Assembly (NCBI GenBank): GCA_033439795.1 | Contig: JAUTDP010000001.1 | Coordinates: 3,658,001-3,722,000 of the forward strand | Source of the DNA: Sordaria brevicollis | Lineage: Eukaryota; Ascomycota; Sordariomycetes; Sordariales; Sordariaceae | Direction: 5' to 3' | Length of the DNA: 64,000 bases | Shown: positions 19,600 through 31,425 of the stretch, piece by piece | How the letters are laid out: the number at the start of each line of letters is the position of its first letter | How positions within the stretch are numbered: position 1 is the first letter of the stretch | Position numbers and translations under genes: made by a program | Notes under the pieces: model-generated | Database searches by the model: none | What the model was told of the DNA's origin: nothing | Seen by the model: only the letters and a program-made list of their open reading frames with translations

Positions 19600-22500
19600 C
19601 CCTAATTTTAATCGTTATTAATTCTATAAATTTATTCTACGCCCTTATTAATAAAGGATATTAATATTTCGCTATAATTAATAAAAATATTATTAAAGAT
19701 TTCTAAATCCTTATAATCTTTATTCCGAAACGCTAAATTAAAAGAATAGTAATATTTATAAAAGGCGTTATTATTTAGGGTATTATCCAATTCGTTATTA
19801 AATTCTAAAGTAAAGTATTATTCGTTTATATTTACGTTATTCCCTAATTAGAATTCCCTATTATTTTAAAAAAATTATAATTAATCGTTAATAAAATTTA
19901 TTCTATCCCCTATAAGAAAAAATTATAATATAGAATAATAGAATTTTAAATAAATTATATAAACCCTTCGGCGGAATTCGAACGCTCTTAATCCCTAATA
20001 TTCTAGGAATTTAAGGACGTAATTTATATATTAATTACTATATTTATCAGTATATATAAATATATTATTAAAAAATATAATAAAGAGGTCGCCGATACGT
20101 ATATTTTTATAATTATTTTAAAGGATATTAAAAACGCTTTCGCCCCTAAATAAGTACGTATTGAAAAAGAATTTAAATAAATTATCCCTTGCTAATTTTA
20201 GGATTTACTTCCCTTATTTAAAAAATAAGAAATAAATAAAATTAATAAATATAAATTAGAAATTAATTTAAAGATTGAAATTAAAAAAGGATTAAATAAA
20301 AAAGAATTTCCATTATTTTATAATCTTCTATATAATATATTTTAAAAGGAATTCCTAATATTTAAAAAGATTCTTTAAGATTTATTAAATAAAGGTTCTA
20401 TCCAAATTAATAGTTCCGAAACGGGAATTCCAATCCTCTTTATCCAGAAACCCAATAGCGGCCTCTATTTCTATTATAATTACCGAACCTTTAATATAAT
20501 TACTCGAACCGATCGATACCTCCTCCCTCTTATTAAAAAAATTTTTAAAATTCTTAAAAATACTATATAATATACTAAAATAAATATAATCTAAACTTTT
20601 TATAAAATTCGTATAGTAAAAGGAAAAGAATATAAAACGGCCTTCTATATTAGGTACGGCCTTTATAAATAATTGGTTATCTCCTTCGGTCTTTACAGCG
20701 TTCTAATAACCTTTTAATAATATATTAATAACGTATTAGGTAACCTTTTAAATAATTTTTATTTAATATATATAAATAATATTTCAATTTTTATTAATAA
20801 TTTAAAGGAGGATTATATAAAGAAGGTCTATATTATATTCGAATGCTTAAAAAATATTAAATTACACCTAAACTTTAATAAATACGAATTCGCGGTTAAA
20901 TAAATTAAATATTTAAATTTTATTATTTATACGAGAATAAATATATAAATTAATCCTAATAAAATAAAAGCGATTTTAAAGTAGGCGGTTTTAATTTCCT
21001 AAAAAAGGGTCTATAATTTCTTCGGATTTATAAATTATTACCGGATATTTATACCCAAATTCTCGTTTATAATTATACCCCTTATAATTCTTACTAAAAA
21101 AAGGGTACTATTCGAATAAACTATTTAATACGAAAAAGCCTTCTAATTATTAAAAACCTTATTTATTCGAACCCCTATCTTTATTAAATAGGACTTAAAT
21201 TGCCCAACGTTTTTCGAAACCGATTACAACGGTTTTATACTAAGCGGGTACTTTATTTAGGATATTAATAATTAAAGGAAGGTAATAACGTTTTACTTTA
21301 AGAAATTCGCGCTAATTAAATAGAATTACCCTATTTACAATAAAAAGATATTAACGATTATTAATTATTTTAAAAAATAGTAAATAAAATTAAAGAATTA
21401 TAAGGAATTTATTATCCTTACGGATTATAAAAATCTAAAATATTTTATAATTCGTTAATACCTTTTAAAACGGTAAGCGCACTAGGCCAAATATCTTTCC
21501 CGTTTCAATTTTTAATTAAAATACCGTCTTAATAAGGCTACGGTAATTTCTAATACTTTATTACAATAGGATTAAAACCAGCCTATAATAAATAATTAAG
21601 AAGCTTAAAACCTTTAATTAATCCCCAACGTTATATTTTATAATTATATCCGAATTTCGGCTATAAGTATTCGAACGATTTAACGCTCCTACGACGGATA
21701 GAAAGGAGGGAGGATAATAAAAACGAAAATTTTTAAAAATCCGGATTTATAATAATTTTAAAACTTTATTATAATAAAAAATACCTTCTATTAATAAATA
21801 ATTTAAATAATAAAGGATAATAAAAGAGATTTATTAACGATTAATCTATATATTTAAATTATAAACTACTCTTTAAATAATAGGGGTAAATTACGATATA
21901 AAGGTAAATTATAAGTCCTTAATAACTTTATAACTATTAAATCTAATATTATAAAGAGTTCTAATTCCAATTAATAATTTAATACCCTCCGTATAAAAAT
22001 TATTTAAATTATTTACGACTCTTAAACGTTCGGCTACCCTAATTAGAAGGGTATTATCGCTATATTAATCCGCTATTTTTATTAACCTCTTATAAACGCT
22101 TATATTCGAAGGTTCTTCTACAATTATTATATTTATAATTCTATTAAATATTAGAAAAATTAATAAAAAAGCTTTATATAATCTCTCCCCGTTTTAAATT
22201 AATATTTTTACGAAATATAATTCAATTTTATTACCGATTTCCTAAAATTTAGAAATAATATTTATTTAATAGTAGGGAAGGACCGGTTTAATAAGAACGT
22301 TTTCTTCGAATTTATATCCTTTATAAACGTAAAAACCTATACCGAATATTTTATAAACTATTTCGTACGCTATTACAATTAACTTTAATTTATAATTAAT
22401 AATCGGAATTCTAATTAAACCGGTAGGTTTTAAAGACGATTATATAAATTCATCGGTATTAAATAATTATTAAATACGGTTTACTACCCTTAAATTAATA

Positions 22501-23250
22501 ATAACTTAAAGAAAATAAATTAAAAGGTTTAAATATTCCTTCGAACCTATATTAATTAAATTTAAGATAATTAATATATATAATACCCAATAACTTAATT
22601 AACTATTAATAATTATATTAATATTTTAATTAATATATCCCCGTTTTTCGCCACCTATAGTTTTAATCCCGAATTTATTATATTAATCGTCCCCGAATTT
22701 ACGGGGAACTTTAATACCCCGGCCGATAAATAAATTAAATAATTTATTAATAAATTATTATAAATTACGGATATTTATTAAATTATTATAATTTTAGCGG
22801 TATAAAATTAAAAGAAATTTATTAATAAGATTCGTTAACTTACGTAAAGGTTCTAAATTAATAATAAAGTATAATTAAATTTTAAGAATTATATTTCTAT
22901 AAATTTTAAAAAGAAATTAAATTAATTATACGCAAAATATATAATATTTCGAATCCTTTCCCTATTAATAGTAAAATTCTCCGGCCTCTTTAATAACGTT
23001 TATAATATATTTTATATAAACCTCCTTTAAAGAATTATAAAAAACCCGCTACCTAATTAAAAAACGGTCGATTATTAATTACCCCCTATTCTAATCGATA
23101 ATAAAGAGGAATATTACATCGAAGAAATTCTATATACAAATAATCTACTTAATAATAAAAAGGTTTTTATAAAATAAAAAAATTTCTATAAACCTTCGTA
23201 ATATATATTAAAGAATTTTAAAGGTATTAAAGTATTAAATACTTTTAAAA
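19600..23250 (+). pseudogene. RIP-mutated pol of the Gypsy element (RT, RNase H, integrase, chromodomain)
   Basis: Reverse transcriptase: the active-site box is read as YINN at 20,769-20,780 where the family has Y-x-DD, followed by ISIF and an 'H-x-V' type helix. The GFINYYR segment near 21,030 matches the conserved 'gf-nyYR-fI' box. RNase H: an ETDYNGF segment near 21,220. Integrase: the region 22,330-22,640 matches the Gypsy core, including a degraded TD-x-G-x2-F box and ISPFFATY. A chromodomain-like segment follows near 23,110-23,230 (IEEIL then KNFYKPS). All domains contain stops; no enzyme is possible. Confidence 0.8.
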
Positions 23251-23399
23251 AATAGTATAAAGATATTCAAAAGTATAATAATCCGCTAAAATTATTTAAA
23301 AAAGGCAAAAGGGGTAAAGGGAGGAATTAAAATATAAATAAAAGATTAACGTTATTTTTATTAAAAAGAGGGCGGGGTAAATTGAGAAAAATAAATTAA

Positions 23400-24650
23400 T
23401 TAAAAGCTTTCGCTTAAAATAGGAGAATTACTATAGAGTATAATTATAATAAAAATTAAAGGCTTTTTAGCCTTATAATTAATATACTTCTTTTTCTTTT
23501 TAAAAAAGGCGACCTCGGTCTCTTCCTCCTCTTTAAAATAAACCCTCTTTTTAATTTCCTTTTCCTTCTTCTTCTTCTCCTTCTCTTTTTCCTCTATTTC
23601 TAACCCTATAAATTCGTATAGGTCGGAATAACCCGAAAAAGAAAATTCCTTTTCCAATTCCTTTATATTTATCCCTAATTCCCCCTCCTCTATTTCTGGC
23701 TCCTCTTCTTCTACTTAAATAATTCTAACCCTTTTAATAAGGGTTATAATTTAAATAATAACCTCCTTTTCGAATTCTTTAATACGGGCTTTAAACCCGG
23801 CGAAAGCATTTAAACGGGATTTAAACCTAATAAAAATTTAATTAATATTAATTATAATATTAAAAATATTAATAGTAGTAATCTTTATAGTAATAATAAT
23901 AACGTTAAAACGGTTAATAATCGTACGGACGGTAATAGAAAATTCTATAAAAATAAAGATTTAAAAACCAATTTAATTATTTTAATTAATATAGAGGGAG
24001 TTAATTCCCTCCCCGAATTCGTTTAATTTCTTTTATACTTTTATAAAAAAGGATTCGAAATTCGAATTCGCTAAGATTATAATTAAAAGTATTATAATAA
24101 CGATTAGAACGGAAGTAATAAGCGGTATTATATTTATAAAATAACCGAAAATTTTATAAATAATATCTTCTAAAAGAAAATTAATAAAAAATAAAGGAAA
24201 AATATTAATATAAATTATTAAATTTATTCGGGAAGAGGCTTTCTTCCTCCAAATCTACAAAATAACCGGCGGAGGTTATAATTTTTTTAAAGCGATTATA
24301 ATCCTTATTAATAATACCTTTACTAATTTAATAATTATTTTCTCTTTAAATAAAATAATTATATTAAATAGCTTTAAATTATTATTAATAAATCCTAACC
24401 TCTTTAATTTTAAAATAAAGTAAATAATAATTTTTACCTTTAGCGGGTATATAAATATAAATATCATTAAAACGTATATATTAATTATATTAAAACGGAT
24501 TAGTATTAAGGATTTTACTTTTAACTAATTTATACGTATTCGAAAGCGTTAATAAAATAATAGTAATAACGGAAGTAATAATAGCGGCGGAAGTCGCCGG
24601 AGCGACGGAAAGACCGTAAGGCAAAATTAACGTAATAAAAAGTTTAAATT
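23400..24650 (-). pseudogene. Possible antisense open frame in the 3' part of the Gypsy element
   Basis: Downstream of the chromodomain, the minus strand carries protein-like text through RIP stops from about 24,650 to 23,400. It has a segment rich in Tyr/Phe/Arg/Asn and ends in an 85-codon frame rich in Lys and Glu. I could not identify a family. It may be an extra antisense gene of this element or a captured sequence. The direction is inferred only from relative openness. Confidence 0.35.
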
Positions 24651-24989
24651 CAGAGCGAAGTCCGAAGGAATTATATTTAGGAATAATATTAAATTAAAAT
24701 TAACGGGGTTATAATAAAAGTTAAAAAATTAAAGCTAATATACCGGGAATAGGAGGATAAAGGAATTAATAAGAATAATAAATAATAATAAATATTAATA
24801 GGATTTTAAAGGGGAATTATTAATAATATAAAGGATAAGGGTATATGTACGGTATTTTAAATTATTAATAATTAGAAAGAGAAAGAGGGGTAAGGGATCG
24901 AAAAGGATAAAATCCAATTATATAAATAAAAGGGAATGGCTAGATTATTTACTTATAGTATATACGCGTAGTAAGCGTAAAGGGGGGCT

Positions 24990-25287
24990 AATATTATAAG
25001 TTTAGCGTTTAGAGTCTAAAAGTTTAATATTTATTAAATTATTATTCGGACTACCTCGACCTTCTAGCGGTAGGCAAGGGGGGCTCCAAAACTATTAGGG
25101 ATACCCAATCTTCTAGAAAATTCTCTAAACTTCCCTACCTAAGGCACCCAAGCAACCGCGCACGGCCTTATAAGGATAGGTGGCCGGGTCCGCCCTACGG
25201 GCTACTCCTTCTCCCTTTCTCCTTCGTAGAACTTTAATATATCCACATTTAGCCAGCACCTGCGTTACGCTCTGCTATCCCCTTACA
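24990..25287 (+). repeat. 3' LTR (3' half clearly related to the 5' LTR)
   Basis: Bases 25,121-25,287 match 17,886-18,052 without gaps and look nearly free of RIP (CCGCGCACGGCC is preserved). The stretch upstream to about 24,990 does not resemble the start of the 5' LTR, so its left edge is a guess. Confidence 0.55.
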
Positions 25288-26890
25288 ATAACCCTCTATT
25301 ATAATTACTCGAAGATATTTTTAATACGCTAACTAACCGATTCGAAAATAATTAGTATATTTACCCGCCGGACTATAATTAATTCGATAATACCTAATAT
25401 ATTTAAACGTAATAATTTTATAATACTTAATTACTTAAAACCTAAAAGGATATTATAATAGCCTCTTTAAGTAATATTTAACCGCCTTCGAATATTATAT
25501 AAAATAGAAAATCGTTAATTATTATATTACCCTTTACTATTAAGAGGAAATGGATACCTATTAAACTTAAATAATTGAAATTATTTAAGCAATTTAAATT
25601 AATTAAATTAAAGAAGAGGATTAATTAAATTTAATTTATAAATAATAAAGGAATAATTTGGTTTTTCGAATATAAAAACGATGAATTATTTAATTTAATA
25701 TAATTAAAAAATTATACCGAAGTATAGGAGAAGGTAAAAGGGTATTACGTAACGAAGTAAATTAAATATATATAAATTTAATAAAATATAAAGATTAAAT
25801 TTAATATTAAATAATGCCGTTTCCGCTACTAAAAGGAAGCCTTCGCTATATTTAATACTTTTCTTAATTTTATTACAAAATTATTTAAAATATTGTAATT
25901 AAATTAAAAGGTATTTCAGAAGTGGAAGAATATTAAAAATTATACCGTCGATTAATTTATAAAAACCTTATTAAATAATATTAACGTATACTCTTAAATA
26001 TTCTTTAAAACGAAGGTATTAGGTAATAATATCGCGGAGGCGGAGGATTCGTAAATAAACGAATTATTAAATAATAACGATATTAATTTAAAGGGTAATA
26101 AAAATAGTAAGGACGATAAAGAAGAAAACGTTAAATTATTTAACGGCGGAGAGGATAATAATAAAATTAAAGAAGTCGCCGCCCCCCCCCGCGAAGAAAT
26201 TTATTAAAGCGTAGTAATATAGGAAGGATACTAATCCTACCCAAATACTATTATTAAAGGGCGAAATAAAATTCGTTAATATTAAATTTAATAACGTTAA
26301 TTATAAGAAGAAGGAAAGGGTCGAATTATTTGGCGCGTTAATAAAGAAGGCGATTATTTCGTTATAGGCGCCTAAATTCGCTAGCGTAAATAATATTACG
26401 CTCGCTATTGAGAATTTATAGAAGGAGTTTACTAATTTAAAGGAAGAGGAGATAATAAATTATATTAATTATATTATAAAGTACCCTCTTTTTATTAGTA
26501 TATAATTGAAATTGAATAAGAAAATAAAGGAGGGGTATATAAATAAATAAAAATGTTAGGGTAGAATAGAATAAAATAGAATAAAAATAGGATTCTAATA
26601 ATTAATTTAATAATATTATTATTTTTTTTTTATATATATAATATTTTTTTAAAAAATTTATTTAATTATATTAATTTATTTTCGAAAATCGAATAAATAT
26701 AATATATTCTTTCTACCCTACCTTTTAATATTATAAATAATAATAATTTTATTTATTTATTTAATACTCCTCTTCTTTTTTAAATATAATTATTAATTCT
26801 TTTATATTAATATCGACGACCGTTATTTAATATAATTAGAGTATATACTCTTTATTACCCTACGTATACGTATATAAACCTATTTTATTT
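25288..26890. other. RIP-mutated sequence of unknown origin
   Basis: AT-rich, no intact frame. On the plus strand 26,240-26,530 reads as a charged, protein-like stretch (for example KKKERVELFGALIKKA) with few stops, which suggests a dead coding region; I do not recognise it. A short TAGAATAAAA-type tandem repeat lies at about 26,564-26,590. Confidence 0.4.
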
Positions 26891-26899
26891 ATTGTTTTT

Positions 26900-28000
26900 C
26901 TTTTATTATTAATACGCGCGGGTTTTTCTTTTTCTTTTAATTAAATATAAAATTATATAATGCAATTACGGCGTAAATAATTTATTACTAATTATCGATA
27001 TTATATTCGAATAGCGCTACCTTTACGATTTTTTAACGCCTTTTTAAATAATTAAAAATATATTTTACTACAATTCTAATACGAAAATAGCGCAAATTAT
27101 ATAATTCTTTAGGGTCTTTTAATTATATATTTATATTCTTCTAATTTTGAAAATAATATTTAATATTTAGGAAGGGAATTATAATACCCCGCCGTACGCT
27201 AAATTTAATATTTATAATATAATATTAATAGCGAAATATATAAAATAAATATAAGAACGCTTATATATAAAGGGTGGCGTCGTTAATAAAACCCTCTACT
27301 TTCGTTAATATATACGTAAAGGAATAATCGAATTTAATAGCGGCGAATATATTTAAAATTATTTAACCCTTACAATTATATTAATAAAATTAATTAACCT
27401 TCTTAATATAAATTATAATATAAATATTATCGATAGCGTTAATATAACCGTTAAAAGTATTCAAATTAGGGTTTAATTCGATAAAGGGATTTAAATAATT
27501 ATTAAGTAGTAATATAATAAATACCTTATATAAATATTTATAAATTAATAATAAATTGTTCATAATTTTTAATATAATACTTTAATTAATTTAAAAGAAA
27601 TATAAAATTATTCTTTAAAATTAATAATATACTAAAATATATAAAAAGACTATTAATTTTTAATACGCAATTTAATATCGAATAATCTCCAAATATAATA
27701 TATTTTATTAAAGCTATTTTAATAAGGTATTAAAAATTAATCGGTCTATTCGAAATAAATCCTTAAATTATATTAACGAATTATAATAGAGTTCGTTAAC
27801 CCTCTTCTTATTAAATTTTAATTTATAATATATAGGTTCTAGAAATTTTATCGATTTATTATTAAAGATAATATAAATTATAATCGCGGCCGTAAAAGTA
27901 AAAACAATTCGGTTTTAATTACTTAAATCCATCGTAGCTAATATTAACGAATATAATAATATAATAATTATTATATAAATAATTCGTATTAATTAAGAAT
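26900..28000 (-). pseudogene. RIP-mutated PIF/Harbinger transposase
   Basis: On the minus strand, through stops, the text follows the DDE_4-type transposase pattern. NAIDNIYI (family GAIDGTHI) lies near 27,440. RKG then NIFAAI-x-FDYSFTYI follow (family RKG...NVLA-x2-DFDLRFTYV). EGFINDATLY (family EGSAHDSRVL) lies near 27,280. AGYYNSLP (family AGYPN-x-P) lies near 27,190, and a C-terminal 'lFkkalknRK' segment near 27,060. This enzyme class mobilises PIF/Harbinger elements with 3-bp target duplications. I could not find convincing terminal repeats. The gene is dead. Confidence 0.72.
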
Positions 28001-28079
28001 TATTAAAAATAATACGGCTCTACCGATATAATATTCATTTAAAATATTAACCTTATTTATATTATTATCTTGGCGGCGG

Positions 28080-28310
28080 GGTAGTTCGAAAATTCTCAAA
28101 ATTTTCAAACTTTTTTACCAAATGTAGGTCGAACCTACTTCTAGACTTTGAAAATTTTAACCGGTTTTTCGTTATCAAAACCGCTAAAATACTACCGATT
28201 ACCCCCTAATTAAGAAGGTATAACGGTCTATATTAGCTAGTACCTCCTCTCGACACCCTAGTTACAATTTGAACACTTTTGCTAGAGTTTTTACTGCCCA
28301 AACTGGTTAG
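28080..28310. other. Transition from the RIP-mutated block to normal DNA, with palindromes
   Basis: Base composition rises from AT-rich to about 45-50% GC here. The stretch holds an exact inverted repeat GTAGGT-CGA-ACCTAC (28,124-28,138), flanked by the inverted pair AAAATTTTCAAA and CTTTGAAAATTTT. These could be a transposon end, but no partner was found. Confidence 0.5.
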
Positions 28311-31105
28311 CGTTGAAAAAAATCCAACCTTGGCACCAAAACCCCCTGTCTGACCTCAAACTTTTCAATGAAAAGTTTGAGCCGATCAGGGCTATATTCA
28401 CTGCAAATAAACCGCATAACAACGGCAGGGTTTATTTTATATGGGAAACGGATCAACGGTTGGAAAACTGGAACGCGCCCCAGGTTTGGAGAACGGGAAC
28501 CGGGCAAGACGGGTTCACGGGACGAGCCACGAGGTCATCTGAGATTTGTAAAGGTTTATAGATGGTGGTTCAACTCGGGAGTTTGATTGGTTGATGCTGC
28601 TTCTAGTCGCTCGGAATCCTGTTATAACGTCTTGACCAAAGTGTAGTGTATAGGGAATTTTTGGCTGTCAACCGTGATTGGAGTTTGGACGGTGCGGAGG
28701 AGGACATAAAATGCAACCGCCCGGTAGATGAGTTCCAGTTCTCCAACAGACCCTGGTTCCTGATTGAAGTCGACAAAACCACCAACCTGTATGAGGGAAG
28801 TGACGGATATCTTTTTAACGCCATGCCCTTCCCTCCGAATCCCCTCACTCGGCGGAGCTCGCCCTTTCACAGAAAAGGAAGGAAGAAAAGGTCCCTTCTC
28901 CTCCCAACAGTATAACTTACATGCTAAGGTAGTAACGAAGCCATACGTGCGATTATGGGCCTCGAGGGTCCAATGCAGGGCTTTTGGGTGAGCTACCTGG
29001 CGAATGTCCCTGGATCGGTATCTGATCTAATCATCATGCAGCATTGCGTACGTATGCTCATTGCTCGATATTAATTGGGGGGAAAGTGAAGAGGAGCACC
29101 GGGAAATGGGAATACCACTTCCTGATGTACAAAGATTTCAATGCAAGGGCAGGTAACTCTCATCACGCATCTGGTGTCCACAACCGATCCCCTCTTCCCA
29201 AGCAAGATAGGGTTACATTGACCGACGATCTAAAGCCAAGACTTTGGGGAGTTGCTTAATGTGGTATAGAATCTCTAATCAACAGGTGGGTAAGGTCTGG
29301 GAGGAGGGAAGAGGCCGAAGAAAGGGACTGTTGGGTTGTGCCGGTCGAACTTAAAGTGGTAGGTACGTATGTAGTATCAGAATCTGCGGGGTTGGTCACG
29401 GGTGATGGGTGATGAGTGATGAATGAGTGTGCTGATTTGGAGTGTTCCTGATGATAAATGATCGAGCGGAGTTTGGTCCGTCCGTTGGAAGATCTTCTGT
29501 TGATCGAAGCAGTATAAAAGACATCGCCTGCCTCTCTACTGGTGGTAGGGAAATCATCTTAATGGGTGGAAAAGATAGTCTTGCTGAAAAGTTATTCAAC
29601 GCCCTAACTCCCATCGGAAGAGCCCTTGAGTTGAAGCGGCGGTAAGCTGTAAGCGCCGACAGAGCTTGACTTGGGAGAGAAAGAAGTGAGGCGAGGAACT
29701 TGATCATGCAAAGACAAGCGTCCGTTCTTGATATCCATCGGCCGAAACTGGAGTGCAGCTTGGCGTGGCCCATGATGAGAAAGTCGTCAACCTGATGGGG
29801 GAATATACACTTCAGGATCAGTCGAAAACATATTTTGTGTGTAAGAGTCACCAGTAGCTATGGTAAGCGTTGTCTGGATCCCTGTGAGGATTTGAAAATC
29901 GGGTTCTCGTTACCTCTTTCAGATCGAAATTGTGGATCGAGGTTCCTGAGGATTCCCATGCTCACAGATGAAGGGTATCGCCAAGTTGAGTTGAAAATAA
30001 GCTCATTGATAAGCACTCAGGAACCTTATCGGCTTATCTGCCGATGTCGTCAGTGTGTGCAAGTCCGATCATATGTGGAAGGAGCTCCGGCTAGGTACGA
30101 GCCCCCAGGGGGGTTATCGGAAGATAAGAGGTGGTGTGAATTTAGTTGAATGCCGTGTCCGGCAGTCCGCACCGCTTGCCGGCCGACCGACCTTCCCAGA
30201 AGATGCATCTCCGACTCTGTGGCAAGGAGTTCCTCTCCGACATCTCAACACATACAATTCACGGGCTTCACTACAGCACGAAAGGATACGACTTTGGGAA
30301 AAGTATGGTGATTGAAGTTTGGTTTCTATTTACCCGATATTCGGGCCCACAAATTCCGCCTATGAAGTGAGCAAAGATGCCAAAATCGCCGACCGGTCAT
30401 CATGACCCAGCCAGCAGTCTTTCTAAGGACAGCCGCCCCCAGGATCATATGTAAGTCACTGATAATAATCTATCCCCGAAACCAACGCCAACGACCACAT
30501 GGGGCCGCCCCTTGGTTAACCTCTCTTTCTCCATACATAAAAATCCACAAGCAAACTAAGGATGTCCCAAATGTCCATTGACGCCATGCAGAGATGATGC
30601 TGCAAAACCCCCATTTGCTCCAATGTGTTACCGAGTGTAATTTGAGCGCTTTCCGAAAGCGCCATTCACGAAAAGAATAAAAAGTTCCCAGCCAAATATC
30701 AAACGCCCGCCTGAGAAGATGAAAAAGAAACGCAAAATATGTAAGGGGCGCCAGCCGAGGGCGCGATTAAGTGACATCGCCCGAGGATTTCGAATGAGTG
30801 CCGCCACCCTGCTTGCTCAGCGTCGGCATCGAAGGGGCAAAAAACTTGACGGGTCGTCGTTCGCTAGTTGGTTGCCGGAGTTGTTGCCCAGTCAAACTGT
30901 GGGATCAAGATCGCCGGTATCGGTGAGTCCGTCGCAACAGTTTGCCACCGCTTCTCGTTGCGGTGAATCGCCGTTCACCATAGTCTCAGATGAAGCCGAC
31001 GATGTACTGGGCTCGAGGTCAACGATGGAAGACGAGCCGAGAAGTTGGTGCCATTGACGACGTCGACGCTGACGACAATGCTGACGTTGCTGGTAGGGTC
31101 GTCCT
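28311..31105. other. Intergenic region, no supported gene
   Basis: Normal composition. All open frames are short (up to about 150 codons), overlap on both strands and have no splice-supported extension or recognisable motif. A perfect 13-bp-arm palindrome lies at 28,355-28,381. Confidence 0.55.
28355..28381. repeat. Perfect palindrome (13-bp arms, 1-nt centre)
   Basis: The arm CTCAAACTTTTCA is followed by one base and its exact reverse complement. It lies just inside normal-composition DNA at the edge of the RIP-mutated block. It could fold as a hairpin; the function is unknown. Confidence 0.9.
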
Positions 31106-31425
31106 TTATACACCCCTGATGACCCGCGTCCGCTCCTTCTCAAGCTGCAAGGCATTTTGCTCGAATGCTTCCTTCTTGCACTAGTGATGGAAGAAACACT
31201 CATGTCAGCACAGAATTCATCTTGAAGCAAGACGTCTGAAAGCCCAGCGAGCCACCAGTTTGACTTGTTGCTACTTACGTCTTCAAGATTCTTGCACTTG
31301 TGGCTTTCTAATAGGCGGTGCTTGCTGCAGTAGTGACCGTCGCAGAAAGTACAGTCCCCTGTGATGGGTGCGGCGGGAAGTCTGCACTCGGTGAGAGAGC
31401 ACTTGAGCCTCCTTGGGCCAGGCAT
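31106..31425 (-). CDS. AN1-type zinc-finger protein, 73 residues
   Basis: Exons 31,425-31,279 and 31,180-31,106 are joined across a 98-bp intron (donor GTAAGT, acceptor ACTAG). The first 45 residues form an AN1-type finger: C-x4-C-x10-C-x2-C-x4-C-x2-H-x5-H-x-C, starting at C9. The second exon adds a short charged helix (FEQNALQLEKERTRVIRGV) and the stop. AN1 fingers are found in stress-associated and Cdc48/ubiquitin-linked proteins; here the finger is essentially the whole protein. Retaining the intron would give a 177-codon frame, but that frame carries no family features downstream. The start is the only ATG before the finger. The partner or pathway is not known. Confidence 0.82.

Larger units (their letters stand above)
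17758..25287 (+). mobile_element. Ty3/Gypsy chromovirus LTR retrotransposon, RIP-mutated
   Basis: A 5' LTR (17,758-18,052) begins TGTAATATCC and ends CCCCTTATA. A 3' LTR-like sequence ends CCCCTTACA at 25,287. Reading through RIP stops on the plus strand gives the Ty3/Gypsy order gag with zinc knuckle, reverse transcriptase, RNase H, integrase, then a C-terminal chromodomain-like segment (about 23,100-23,230). Possible 4-bp target copies are GTAA (17,754-17,757) and ATAA (25,288-25,291), which differ by one G/A. All coding parts are destroyed. The pol domain order and chromodomain place it among chromoviruses. Confidence 0.85.

Noticed and set aside
1..28230. Reading the AT-rich block as a centromere core
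   Set aside because: It is AT-rich and transposon-filled, as fungal centromeres are, but so are other RIP-mutated islands; 28 kb with a euchromatic edge is not enough, and CENP-A data would be needed.
28646..30370. Cluster of short frames next to the AT-rich block
   Set aside because: None exceeds about 150 codons and none shares motifs or splice sites; treated as intergenic.
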